Part shown: piece after piece, positions 45,465 through 56,649 of the stretch | How positions within the stretch are numbered: the first letter of the stretch is position 1 | How the letters are laid out: every line of letters starts with the position of its first letter | Origin: Lantana camara | Taxonomy: Eukaryota > Streptophyta > Magnoliopsida > Lamiales > Verbenaceae | Direction: 5' to 3' | NCBI GenBank assembly: GCA_037501455.1 | Contig: CM074858.1 | Span: 83,116,501-83,180,500, forward strand | Length of the DNA stretch: 64,000 bases | Notes under the pieces: generated by a model | What the model was told of the DNA's origin: nothing | Database searches by the model: none | What the model saw: only the letters and a program-made list of their open reading frames with translations | Program-made: the position numbers and the translations under genes

Positions 45465-46979
45465 ATGGCATCCTCATCCACTCATCTGTTTAAGCTGCAC
45501 AACCAGAGGGATGAAGATTTGGCCCGGCTAACAGAATCGCTGTCATTGATAGGAAAAGAGATGGGTCCTAATTAGGGCATCAATAAGTCGAGCTACCCAC
45601 TCTCTCTTATGGGTAGGGTTTTCACTAGACGTTCACTCCGTTTCAAATTCTTTCGATCCACCATGATCAGAGCAATGAATCCGGTGAAGGGGATGGAGAT
45701 TACTAAGCTCTCCGACGATCGATTCCTGTTCTCTTTCAACCTCAAGCTTGACCTTCAATGGGTGATGGAAAATTCTCCCTGGAGTTTTGACATGTATCCT
45801 CCTTAGAGAATTGGGGGAGGAAGATGATCCGATGAAACTTAATCTAGATTGGTGTGACTTTACAGTTCGTATTCACCATCTCCCACTGAATCGCCGAAAC
45901 CTGGAGACAGCCTGTGTGGTCGCAGAGAAGATTGGTATTGTGCGAATAGCGTACTCTGAGATTCCTCAGCAACCATTCACTGATTATGTTAAAATTCGTG
46001 TGGGGTTGAACATCACCGAGGCTTTGGCCCGATGTATTGACCTTTACCTATGAACGACTATCAAACTTCTGGTACTGGTGTGGGATATGCGATCATGTTG
46101 ATAAGTACTGCCCGTAACGGTACGAGAATGATTTTGTTGATCCGTCTCCTTTATTCCCCTACGACAGTTGGCTTCGTGCTTCCTCGATAGAATCGTCCCC
46201 CTTTAGCCCAGGCAGGCCGCCTGCTTCTCCCAGCTACACTCCTAACCCCTTAATCCCGCAGTCACTGTTCCCTCAAAGTTACCAGCAACCCTTACATAAT
46301 GCCCAAAGCCCCCAGACTCACTCCTTGAGTACTATCAACAGAGACTCTTATCCCCCCTTAATACCCAACCCACATCCCTTAAGCACCTGCATGGAAACAA
46401 ATCCACTCTTCCCACTGACACTCTATCTAACCAGCACGATGCTCATATTGCCTCAACCCCCACCCACTCTCCCCGACATCAGAATCCCTCCACCGTCATC
46501 TCCCCACTACTTCTCCTTAATACAACGGATCCCCATCCCGAAACTGAGTCCCCCTCCCTCCTGATCCTCCCGCCACTAGGCTTCAGTAAAATTATTGGCA
46601 ATACCAGGTCCTGATCCCTTCACGAAAGCCCCAACAATCTAACCACTCATATTATCGATGCCTCCAAAGAAAATAATTCCTCTAGGCAGATTGTCCTGTC
46701 GACCAAAAGCTCCCCTCACTCCCAAAAATACCCCAAATCCACCTCTTTCCTTGAAGAACAGCTTATCAATGTCCCACTCACCCTTAACATTGAGACGTCT
46801 GAGCCTAACCTGCCAAGAGAATTAGGAAATTCTGTAGCTAACACAAGAACACCTGTCCTAAAATCAACCTCACTCAAAAACTCATACCACATAACCCTTC
46901 TATCGGAAACCTTTCCTCTAAAGATATGGTCCTCTCGGATATCATGAATTTAACGGTAGAGACTGCAGGATAGCCCCAC
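45465..46979 (+). pseudogene. LINE-2 ORF1
   Basis: Starts MASSSTHLFKLHNQRDEDLA, then a DUF4283-like domain (GRVFTRRSLRFKFFRSTMIR, DDRFLFSFNLKLDLQWVMEN, LDWCDFTVRIHHLPLNRRN) and a zinc knuckle CGICDHVDKYC, followed by a Pro/Ser-rich tail. Broken by stops at about 45572, 45803 and later, and by frameshifts. Confidence 0.82.
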
Positions 46980-46987
46980 CGGGAATA

Positions 46988-48612
46988 ATGAGTTGCCTCA
47001 ACTAGAACTGCCAGGGCTCGGGGGGTCCCTGGCGAGTTCATAACCTTCGGAACCTTATTAGGATCCACAATCCCTCGGTTATTTTTTTGTCTGAGACTAA
47101 ATGCAAATAGCGTAAGATTGATAAACTGAAGTTATTATTGAATCTTGATGGTACTTGTGTGGACTCGGTTGGTAAAGGCGGAGGCCTTACACTTCTGTGG
47201 TGGAGCGAGATCGATATCTCGCTTCTTAGCTCTTCTACAAATCAATCCTCACCGAACAGTCTTCGAGCTCGGTTGGATAGGTCCGCTGCCTCTGATAGTT
47301 AGCGTAGGAGGATTCGGGATGCAAAAGTGACTCATTTATCTGCCTCATGTTCAGACCACATCCCCATCCTTACCGATCTTGTTGGCCGCAGTAGCAGGAA
47401 GAAGAAGGGGTCCAGACTGTTTCATTTCGGAGCATATTGGATTAGGAGCTCTGAATGTAAGCAGATTATTGATAGGGAATGGGATTCTTCCCTAGCACCC
47501 ACGCCCACGGCTCGCGTGCTGGTCGGTGTCGAAAGATGCAGGATTGGTTTTATTAACTAGAGAAAGGAGAAACGACAATCTAGTGATGATATTGAGAAAT
47601 GGGAAGCCCGCCCGAAAGAGCTAAGAATGGGGGTTATCATGGAGGATTCGAAAAAGGAAGAACAGGCGATTTATAGCAGAATTGAAAATGTCCTCCTCGA
47701 TGAGGAAATCAGATGGAAGCAGCGAGCCAAAGCTCAATGGCTCAAAGAAGGGGATTGAAACATGAAGTTTTTCCACCTTAGAGCCTCGCACAGGGAGAGA
47801 ACTAATCATATAGAGGCTCTAAAAGATGATCAAGGGATAGTTCACTCTTCGGAAGATGGAATCAAATGCATTATTGAAGGTTATTTTGGGAATCTTTTTG
47901 AGTCACGTGGTTGTTCCAATGAAGACATGGAGGCTATCTTACAAGTTATACCGCATAGAGTAACGAATGAGATGGGGAGGGCCCTACTGTCTCCATATAC
48001 GCCCCATGAGGGAACTAAAGCTCTCAAGTCTATAAACCCTCTAAAATCCCCGGGCCCTGATGGCCTCTCCCCTTTATTTTTTCAGCAATATTGGAATGTT
48101 GTGGGGCGTAATGTGAATGATTATGTCCTTGATATGCTGAATAATGGTAACTTGGATAAGAAGTTGAATTACACTCATATTGTCCTGATCCCTAAATGTA
48201 AATCCCCTGAGCTCATTACCCAATTCCGGCTTATTAGTCTTTGTAATGTTATTTACAAACTGGCTTCGAAAGTCCTTGCTAATAGAATTAAACCTCTGTT
48301 GAATGCTGTTATATCTCCCACTCAATCTGCTTTTACAGCTAACCGCCTCATTAGTGATAATGTTCTCGTAGCCTTTGAGGTAACCAATTTATTAGGCATT
48401 GTTGCTCTAGAAATGAGGGTTATTTTAGCTTGAAGCTTGATATGGGCAAGGCTTACGACAGGGTGGAATGGCGGTTCCTCGACAGTGTGAAGACTAGGTT
48501 AGGATTTCCCCGTTTATTCATGAACCGCATTATGACCTGCGTTTCTTTGGTTATGTATTCCTTCTTGTTAGATGGCTTCGAGTTTAGCAACATGGTCCCG
48601 GAGAGGGGTATT
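46988..48612 (+). pseudogene. LINE-2 ORF2: endonuclease (internally deleted) and reverse transcriptase
   Basis: MSCLN then stop and NCQGSGGPWRVH; the endonuclease is deleted internally (around 47210-47270) and jumps to SLRARLDRSAA and [94 protein letters not shown], frameshift near 48400, LKLDMGKAYDRVEWRFLDSV. Ends at the copia-B1 insertion. Confidence 0.83.
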
Positions 48613-50641
48613 TGCTGGTTAGGGGCCTGAAATAGTACTATTCTGAGACCGTACTTTAAAAAATTTTCCCTAATATACAGGTATCTAAATATTTCTAAAA
48701 TATTTAAATACAAACAACGGAAGACTAGCCAGAACTACTCAAGTATATACATGCAATTGATAATAAATTTTAAATCACAAAGCAGATAAATAAAGCATGC
48801 AATTAACACTTAAGAGCACCTAATTTATCATGCTTAAACAAGATATAATATAAAAATACCATTCACTGAAGATGGCTACTGCTCCCCAAATTCACCTCCC
48901 GAGAACCCGATACTCGATCTCCTTGTGAAACCGGCAGAGCTTCCTTGCAATATCCCCAGTGAAACCCTCGGAGTGTGGGCTCCAAAAGTATTTCTCTAAA
49001 TACTTAGAGAAAATAAACTTTAAACTAGAAAACCATTTTCAGGGTTTATTCTCCCAAAATTAAGTGTTTTATATATTAAATATATAAACACCTAATTAAA
49101 ATTAATTCCAAAATAATAAGGAATTAATTAGGAGAAAAGGGATATGGTTTCAAAGCTGAGAACTCAGCCAAAACCTCTCCTAAAAGTTGTGAGAAAAAAT
49201 GAAGTGCTAAGCCCCTATTTATAGGGGAAAAACCGAGGGTAAAATGGTAATTTCACCTCCCATTTGCGTGCACAACTTGGACAAAAATTTCGAGGTGACC
49301 ACGTCGTAGCTCTCATCACCACGAGTCCAACGCCGTTGAGAACTCGCCGGAATACCACTGCACGCGCCCAGACGCGCCACTTGAAGGTGGCGCGTGTATT
49401 ACACTCTCGGCCCTCTAGGGTTTCAGTTACACGTGGCCTGCTGCGCTGGAGCTGAGTCAGTGCCACCTCACCCCATTCGCTGACGTGGCCTGACATGTCA
49501 GCTGCCACATCGTCCACTACCACGTCAGCATGCCACGTCATCAATTTTTTTTTTCAAAATAAAATTTCGGGCATTTCCAACGCTTTGGAATTTTAATTTA
49601 TTTTCTTAAAATAAATTCCTTGGATATTTTCAAACACTTTGAAAAATTATTTCTCTCTTTCCTTTTAATGTTTTAGCTTCGGGCTTTCAATTGGGGCTTG
49701 CAGGGGACCTGCAGGACTAATTAATTTTAGCTCCAAACGGGTTAATATATTATCATCTCATGATAATAATTAATTACCATTTAACAATATTTAATTCCAC
49801 TAAATAAATATTGCTGCACTCTAAAATTAATTAAATTATTCAAAAATTTCTCGATCTAGAATAATTTTGCATTTTACTCCTCTATGTAGATGTCTATGAA
49901 AAATAAATTAGTACTACTATCATTTATTTTTCACTTCTAATCTGAAATCTCCTGATTCGCCTTAAGTTCAAATTTCTTGTACGTGAAACTCATTCAACAT
50001 ACAACTTCAGTGACGTATCACACGAAGTACTTTGGCCAAAGTTTTAATTCAAACTTTGCAAATCTATTTCAGGAACATCTTTTAACTTTCCAGCAAAGCC
50101 ACAGATTCCTCGATCAATATTTCTCTTCAGCACATTTCATGTAATCACTGAACGTACAAAGGTTTCGGTCCTTCGATATCGAGACCTCACTTATGAACAC
50201 ATTACAATGATTAACACTACATGCCTAAAGTCGAAATACTACCAGGATTAAGAGTTCAATGCTCCATAAGATTTGTTCATTTTAGATAGTAGTTTAAATG
50301 AACTATCTTAGTGGTCCAGTTCGGTGTTTTCAAATCTATTGAAAATCATCAATGTGTTATAACTGGAAACTCCATTTCCCTATGACGAAAGACTAATCAT
50401 CTTATATAACATATTATAATCTCGATAAGAACTATTCTTATCTTACTGACAAGAACTTTAATAACACGTGATTTCGATATCCAAAGTCTTTTCCTATGAA
50501 ACACATTTCATATAAGAATATCATCACATGTTATTAATTATGTTAATATACTCATAACTTGCAATAATTTCAGTTTTATTAATCCAACAAAATATGAAGT
50601 ATTTACAAAGAAATTGGATTTTCAGGGCACTAATCCCAATA
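48613..50641 (-). repeat. copia-B1 3' LTR
   Basis: On the minus strand it starts TATTGGGATTAGTGCC (expected TG changed to TA) and ends GGCCCCTAACCAGCA. Clearly homologous to the copia-B2 LTRs but diverged. TATA box TATAAATAG on the minus strand at 49215-49223. ACGT-rich words (GACGTGG, CCACGTCA) around 49430-49545. Confidence 0.87.
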
Positions 50642-50655
50642 ATCTCCCACTTGCC
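50642..50655 (-). other. copia-B1 polypurine tract
   Basis: GGGCAAGTGGGAGA on the minus strand, next to the 3' LTR start. Confidence 0.75.
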
Positions 50656-52839
50656 CTAAATCCAATTGGCTACACATCTAACCCCCATCCCTTCTACATG
50701 AGTATTAAAACACTTTTGCTCCAAAGTCTTAGTGAAGGGATCTGCTAGATTGTTTACCGAGTAAATCTTGACTACTGCCACTTCTCCACGTTCCACATAA
50801 TCTTGAATAATGTGGAACTTTCTCTCGATGTGCTTTGCACGTTTATGACTTCGAGGTTCCTTGGAGTTGGCCACCGCTCCAGCATTGTCACAGTATAATG
50901 TGATCGGTGTAAGTCCATCTTTGACGACTTCTAAATCCATCAGGAAATTTTGAAACCAATACGCTTCTAAGGCTACTTCCGAAGCTGCCACGTATTTGGC
51001 TTCCATGGTGGAGTCAGCAATGCAACTTTGCTGAATACTCCTGCAACTTACAACTGCTCCTCCCAGAGTAAACACGTATCCAGGCGTCGAACGTCTAAAA
51101 TCTAGATCAGATTGAAAATCTGAATCTGTGTACCCTATAGGAATGAGCTCGTCACTGCGATAAACAAGCATATAATCCCGAGTTTTTCTCAAGTACTTCA
51201 ATATATGCTTTACAGCTATCCAGTGTTGGGGCCCAGGGTTTGACTGATATCTGCTGACCATACCTACATCATAACAGATATCTGGCCTTGTACATAACAT
51301 GGCATACATGAGGCTTCCGACTGCCGAGGTATACGGATCATTTTTCATTTTCTCTGTCTCGTCAGTTGTCTTGGGACACTGATCTCGAGATAGATGAACT
51401 CCATGTCGGAAAGGTAATGAACCTTTCCTGGAGTCAACCATATTATACCTTGCCAGCATCTTATCTATATATGCTGCTTGTGATAAACCAATCATCTTAT
51501 TCTTACGTTCACGATAAAGTCTGATCCCTAAAATATAACTGGCCTCACCTAGGTCTTTCATGTCAAACTAATTTGACAACTAAATCTTAACTGTTGACAA
51601 TACTCCTGTGTCATTCCCAATGAGCAAAATATCGTCTACGTATAAGACTAAAAATGTTACAACACTACTCTGATATCTTTTGTACACACATGGTTAATCA
51701 GGCAATTGTATAAATCCAAAGGATTAAATTGCTTCATTAAATCTGATGTTCCATGATCTAGACGCCTGCTTAAGACCATAGATTGATCTATTAAGCTTGC
51801 ATACCAGATGTTCCTGATTTCTGGCTATAAAACCCTCAAGTTGAGCCATTTATATATCTTCTTGAAGGTGCCCATTCAAGAAGGCAGTCTTCACATCCAT
51901 TTGCCAGATTTCATAATCATAATGAGCGGTAACGGAGAGAAGAATTCTTATGGACTTAAACATTGCTACGGGCGAGAAGGTTTCATCGTAATCGATACCT
52001 TCTTTCTGAGTATAACCCTTTGCCACAAGCCTTGCTTTAAAGGTTTCTACCTTTCCGTACACTCCTCTTTTTCGCTTGTAGACCCATTTGCATCCAATAG
52101 GCTTAATGCCCTCAGGTGCCTTTATAAGTTCCCAGACTTTATTAGAATACATTGAATCTAACTCAGATTCCATGGCTTTGACCCAACGATCAGCGTTTAT
52201 ATCTTTTATAGCTTCATCATATGTAATAGGATCAGATATGTCGGATTCAACCACTTGGGTTAATCCTAAGTATCTGTCAGGTGACCTGACAATCCTCCCT
52301 CTACGACGGGGTTGTTGTGTACTTGTCCCTACATCATATGTTGTATCTGGTACATCATATGTATCCGACACATTTTTAGTTATTATGGGTTATTGGAGTT
52401 TAGTATCTGATACTGTCATTTCTTCTAACACTATTTTGCTTCTACCCTTGTGGTCATTTATGAAATCGTCTTTGAGATATTTAGTATTAGTGCTTACAAA
52501 CACTTTGTGATCCCTCGGATCGTAAAATATCCTACCTCTTGTTCCTTTAGGATAACCTATGAACAAACAAACCTCTGTTCTTGATTCCAACTTGGTAGGA
52601 TCCTTTCTTAACACATGGGCTGGGCTTCCCCATATCCGAAGATAGGAGATACTAGGCTTCCGCCCTCGCCACAGTTCCATTGGTGTTTTAGGAACTGACT
52701 TGGATGAAACATGGTTTAATATGTGAGCCGCCGTAGCAAAGCCCCAAAACAAACTTTGTAGGTTAGCATGACTCATCATGGATCTTACCATTTCCATTAG
52801 ATTCTACTTCTCCTTTCTACAACACCATTCTGCTGGGGT
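50656..52839 (-). pseudogene. copia-B1 integrase C-terminal part, reverse transcriptase and RNase H
   Basis: From the split integrase (MEMVRSMMSHANLQSLFWGF, SYLRIWGSPAHVLRKD; 52390-52839) to RT (GCKWVYKRKRGVYGKVETF, ARLVAKGYTQKEGIDYDETF, TAFLNGHL; 51850-52371), then after frameshifts LYVDDILLIGND (about 51605-51640) and the 301-codon end of RT plus RNase H (50656-51561) with YTDSDF, DSTMEAKYVA and YCDNAGAVA. Stops between blocks make it inactive. Confidence 0.88.
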
Positions 52840-53954
52840 GTACCTGTTGGGAATAGTGCCCTGAAAATTTAATTTATTGAATTAATTAAACTGAATTTAT
52901 AGCGAGTTGTGAGTATTTCACATATTGATAATTAATGGCGTGTGTTGGTATTCTTATATGAAATGTGTTTCATAGGAAAAGACTTTGAATACCGAAATCA
53001 CGTCTCATTAAAGTTCTACGTAAGATAAAAAAATGTTCTTATGAAGACTATAACGTGGTTCTATAAGATGATTAGTCTTTTGTCATAGGGAATGGTGATT
53101 CCAATTATAACACGTTGATGATTTTCAATAGGATTGGAAACATTGAACTGGACCACTGAGATTATTTATTTTATACTGCTATCTAAAATGAATAAAATCT
53201 CAGGAAGCATTGTACTCTTAATCCTGATAATATTTCGGCTTTAGGTATGTAGTGTTAATCATTGTAATATACTCGAAGTGAGGTCTCGGCAACGGTGGCC
53301 AAAATACTTTGTATGTTCGGTGACAACATGAAATGTGCTAAAGAGTTATATTGATCTAGGAATCTGTGGCCTTGCTGGAAGGTAAAAGATATCTCTGAAA
53401 TAGATTTGCAAAAGTTCGAATTAAGACTTTGGCCAAAGCACTCCGCGTGATACATCACCGAAGTTGTATGTTGAATGTGCTTCACATACAGAGAATTTGA
53501 ACTTAAGGATAATCAATAAATTTCAAATTAGAGATGAAAAATAAATGATAGTAGTTGCAATTTATTTTTCATGGATATCTACACGGAGAAGTGAAATGTG
53601 AAATTATTCTAGATCGAGAAATTCGTGAATAATTTAATTAATTTTAGAGTGCAACAATATTTATTTAGTGGAATTAAATATTGTTAAAGGGTAATTAATT
53701 ATTGTCATGAGATGATAATATATTAATCCGTTTGGAGCTAAAATTAATTAGTCCTGTAGGTCCCCCTGCAAGCCCCAATTGAAAACCCGAAGAGAAAATA
53801 TTAAAAGGAGAAAGACAAATGAATTTTCAAAGTGTTCGAAAATAGCCATGGAATTTATTTTAAGGAAATAAATTGAAGTTCCAAAGAGTTGGTAACGCCC
53901 GGAATTTTATTTTGGAGAAAATAAAATTTTCATCAAAAAAAGAATTTTTTTTTT

Positions 53955-54065
53955 GATGACGTGGTAGCTGACGTGACATGCCACGCTAGCGGGTCAACTG
54001 CCAAGTGGCGTTGACTGGGCGCCGCGTGTGCGCCACGTGTAAAGCTGAGATCGCGCCACGTCAGC
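53955..54065 (+). promoter_or_regulatory. ACGT-motif cluster in copia-B LTR
   Basis: GATGACGTGG, GCTGACGTGAC, GCCACGTGTA and GCCACGTCAGC within 110 bp. The corresponding part of copia-B1 (49430-49545, minus) and the copia-B2 3' LTR (60935-61045) keep the same kind of cluster. Such TGACG/ACGTG cores are typical bZIP sites. Confidence 0.55.
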
Positions 54066-54401
54066 GAGTATGAATGTTCCAGATTTGATTTGGACCGGGT
54101 CGGACAACGGGTCAACGGATCGGGTCAAAGGGTAGGGCCGGGTCAAACCGGACACGTGGCAGAACCGGGATTGGTCACGTATCGACCGGACCGGGTTCGG
54201 TCGGACCGGTTCAAGGCCAGGAACCCTAGGCCTAGTGTGCTTCACACGCGCCACCTTCAGGTGGTGCGTGAGGGCGCGCCCGGTGGCCAATCGGCACGTT
54301 CTCGGAGATGAGAGCTTCAACGTAGTCACCTTGGAATTCGTATCCAAGTTGTGAACAAAAGTGGGGGTGTGAAATTACTATTTTACTCTCGGTTTTTCCC
54401 T

Positions 54402-54410
54402 TATAAATAG
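54402..54410 (+). promoter_or_regulatory. TATA box of copia-B2 5' LTR
   Basis: TATAAATAG followed by GGG, the same as in copia-B1. Missing from the copia-B2 3' LTR. Confidence 0.7.
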
Positions 54411-54996
54411 GGGTCTTGGCCCTTCATTTCTTTCATACGTTTTTGGGAGAGGTTTTGGCTAGTTCTTGGCTATGAAACCATATCCCTTTTCTCCTAGTTA
54501 ATTCCGATTTATTTTGGAATTAATTTTAATTAGGTGTTTATATATAAAATGCCTAATTTCGAGAGATTAAACCCTGAAAAGGGTTTTCTAGTTTAAAGTT
54601 TTATTTTCTCTAAGTATTTAGAGAAATACTTTCGAAGCCCACACTCCGAGGGTTTCTCTAGGGTTATTGTAGGGAAGCTCTGTCGGTCTCACGAATGGGA
54701 AAGGAGCTGGAAAAATGTCGTTAGATAGCCATGTTTGCAGTACGGTAATATTTTACAGTTGTATTATTTTAAGCATGATAAATTATATGCTCTTAAGTGT
54801 TAATTGCATGTTAGATATTTATTTGCTTAAGTGATTTAAAATTTATTATCAATTGCATGTATATACTTGAGTAGATCCGGCTAGTCTTCCGCTATTGTAT
54901 TAAAATGTTTTATAAACATTTTAATACTTGTATTATAAACAAAATTTTAAAATGTGGTCCCGGACCGCTACTGTTCTGGGCCCACCAGCCCGCAAC

Positions 54997-55010
54997 TAGT
55001 ATCAGAGCCG
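54997..55010 (+). other. copia-B2 primer binding site
   Basis: TAGTATCAGAGCCG just after the 5' LTR, close to TGGTATCAGAGC (initiator tRNA-Met complement). Confidence 0.7.
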
Positions 55011-55687
55011 TGCTCTTGATATATACATGCATTGATACGATGCATGTGATGCATAATTTTAAATCTGCTACTGTGCACGTAAATTCTGTCAGAGGAGACT
55101 GGTTTTTAAGTGGGACCGTTGTGACCCCTCCAGTGTTTCCTGGGAATTTACGTGGAATGGATTTTCTTTGGGAAACAATTTAACTGCTTTTCCTGAAAAA
55201 TTACCGAATCAGTAAACATGATTTAAATTATGAGACAATTTATTTATAACATGTTTACTTTATGGCATTTATTTTAAGCATGATAATTTTGTGATAATTA
55301 TATGAAAGCATGCTTAATTATTTTATTTTCTGGCATGATCATGATAATATGAGATATTATGATATTTTCAATTATGCATATTTTATTTAATTTGATTAAA
55401 TAGTATTGTTTAATAGAGATTAGACGCGATGCATAATTAGACTAATATTTTTAGGCCTAATTAATAAATTGTTATTAAACCCTTAAAATATTATTAGGAT
55501 TATAAATGTGATTTAGTAATCCTAGTGGGAGGGTATTAATTAGATTAATCACTGCCGATAATAAGACGCCAAAAGTGATTATAAGATAATCAAAAGATAA
55601 TCCACACCTTTTTAAAAAATTCAAGTGGGAGCGAGATGAAAAGAGTTGGATTCTCACGGCCTCCATTACCGGTCTATAGTATAGTGA

Positions 55688-56007
55688 ATATGTACTACTC
55701 CCTTCGGCGGGTATATATTTGCCATATACAACATTAGACTTCTACGGATAGAGTGAAATACGGGAAAGTCAGCTCGACCACGCCTCCGTGGAGTGTCTTG
55801 ACCTACTCGTACGGACTTCTAGGTAATGGTGCACACTTGACTAGGTAATGTATTAACCTCCCTTCGGAGCTCTGTTACATTTACTTAGAGGCCAAGGGTT
55901 AAAGTGGTGGATTAACATTGTTTGGTAATAGTTACCTAGATGACATGTTAATTAAGAATAGTTCTTGCTTTTCTAAAAGGTTTTTGACCTTGCCTCCGGG
56001 GAGTCAA
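55688..56007 (+). other. Array of four stem-loops with C(T/C)TCCG..GAG-type loops in the copia-B2 leader
   Basis: Hairpins at 55688-55718 (ATATGTAC with GTATATAT, loop with CCCTTCGGCGG), 55768-55802 (GTCA/TGAC and inner CCACG/CGTGG, loop CCTC), 55845-55884 (GTAATGTA with TACATTTAC, loop CTCCCTTCGGAG) and 55984-56007 (TTGAC with GTCAA, loop GCCTCCGGGGA). The copia-B1 leader (63600-64000, minus) keeps the same four sites; its first stem is ATACGTAC with GTATGTGT, which preserves pairing by a T-A to C-G change and a T-G wobble. Confidence 0.65.
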
Positions 56008-56649
56008 CTATAGTTAGTTAAGTCACCATTGCGTAAATCAAAATGCTTACGTGGATTTCATTTATTGGTTAGACGCAAAAAAAAAAAAAAAAAAAGTGAA
56101 ATGCATGATCATAACTTGCTTTTATTAATTTATTTCAGCTTTACAATTACGATCTCCCTTAGCCCACTCCAAATGTCTATAAGCAAATAAACTAGTAAGT
56201 GCTCAACTATGCTGACTAGGAATTGAATCTTGACATCGTGTTGAGACACGAAAGTTTACGTACTCATTGAACATTATCCGAAAATTTCGAAAACTACAAC
56301 CAGTTAGGATTAGAAAGACGCTTATTCCAAGTGGATCACGTGTGATGATCTGGCTAGTCTTATATCCTGACATCTGTTTTAGATGTTCTTGAGCATCAGA
56401 TGCATGAGATGCCCACTGATAAGAACATGCTTTGAAGATAGAATCGTACGAAGGTACGAGCTAATAAGAAGGTTGTTAGTTATGAAGATGTTTGAAGGAT
56501 CACCGATTCAGAATCATATTATGATATGATAACTAATCTAAACGAGATTGAAAGCCTCTGTGCTTAAAGAAACAATCTTAACAGATAGGAGGCGATCCTA
56601 TACTCTCTGCCTAAGTCATTTGAACGTTCCAGATTAATTTTAAATTTTT

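Larger units (their letters stand above)
45186..48612 (+). mobile_element. Second L1-type LINE (LINE-2), left part; continues beyond an inserted copia element
   Basis: Has a 5' UTR, ORF1 and ORF2 endonuclease and RT of the same kind and orientation as LINE-1. It breaks off in the RT at MVPERGI, where copia-B1 is inserted (left duplication GTATT, 48608-48612). The remaining 3' part must lie right of the window. Many stops; inactive. Confidence 0.87.
52845..54994 (+). repeat. copia-B2 5' LTR (2150 bp)
   Basis: From TGTTGGGAATAGTGCCCTG to CCACCAGCCCGCA. TATA box TATAAATAG at 54402-54410. Contains an ACGT-motif cluster (53955-54065) and a stretch of GGGTC/CCGG-type short repeats (54085-54215). 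Confidence 0.9.

Noticed and set aside
54090..54311. 73-codon frame in the copia-B2 5' LTR and its 105-codon relative at 61049-61366
   Set aside because: Arises from GGGTC/CCGG-rich LTR sequence; frame is not conserved in copia-B1 and has no recognisable domain.
54997..55010. tRNA-like words near LTR ends (also 33929-33943 and 22207-22224)
   Set aside because: These are primer binding sites complementary to tRNA 3' ends; no cloverleaf can be formed from the surrounding sequence, so no tRNA gene is called.
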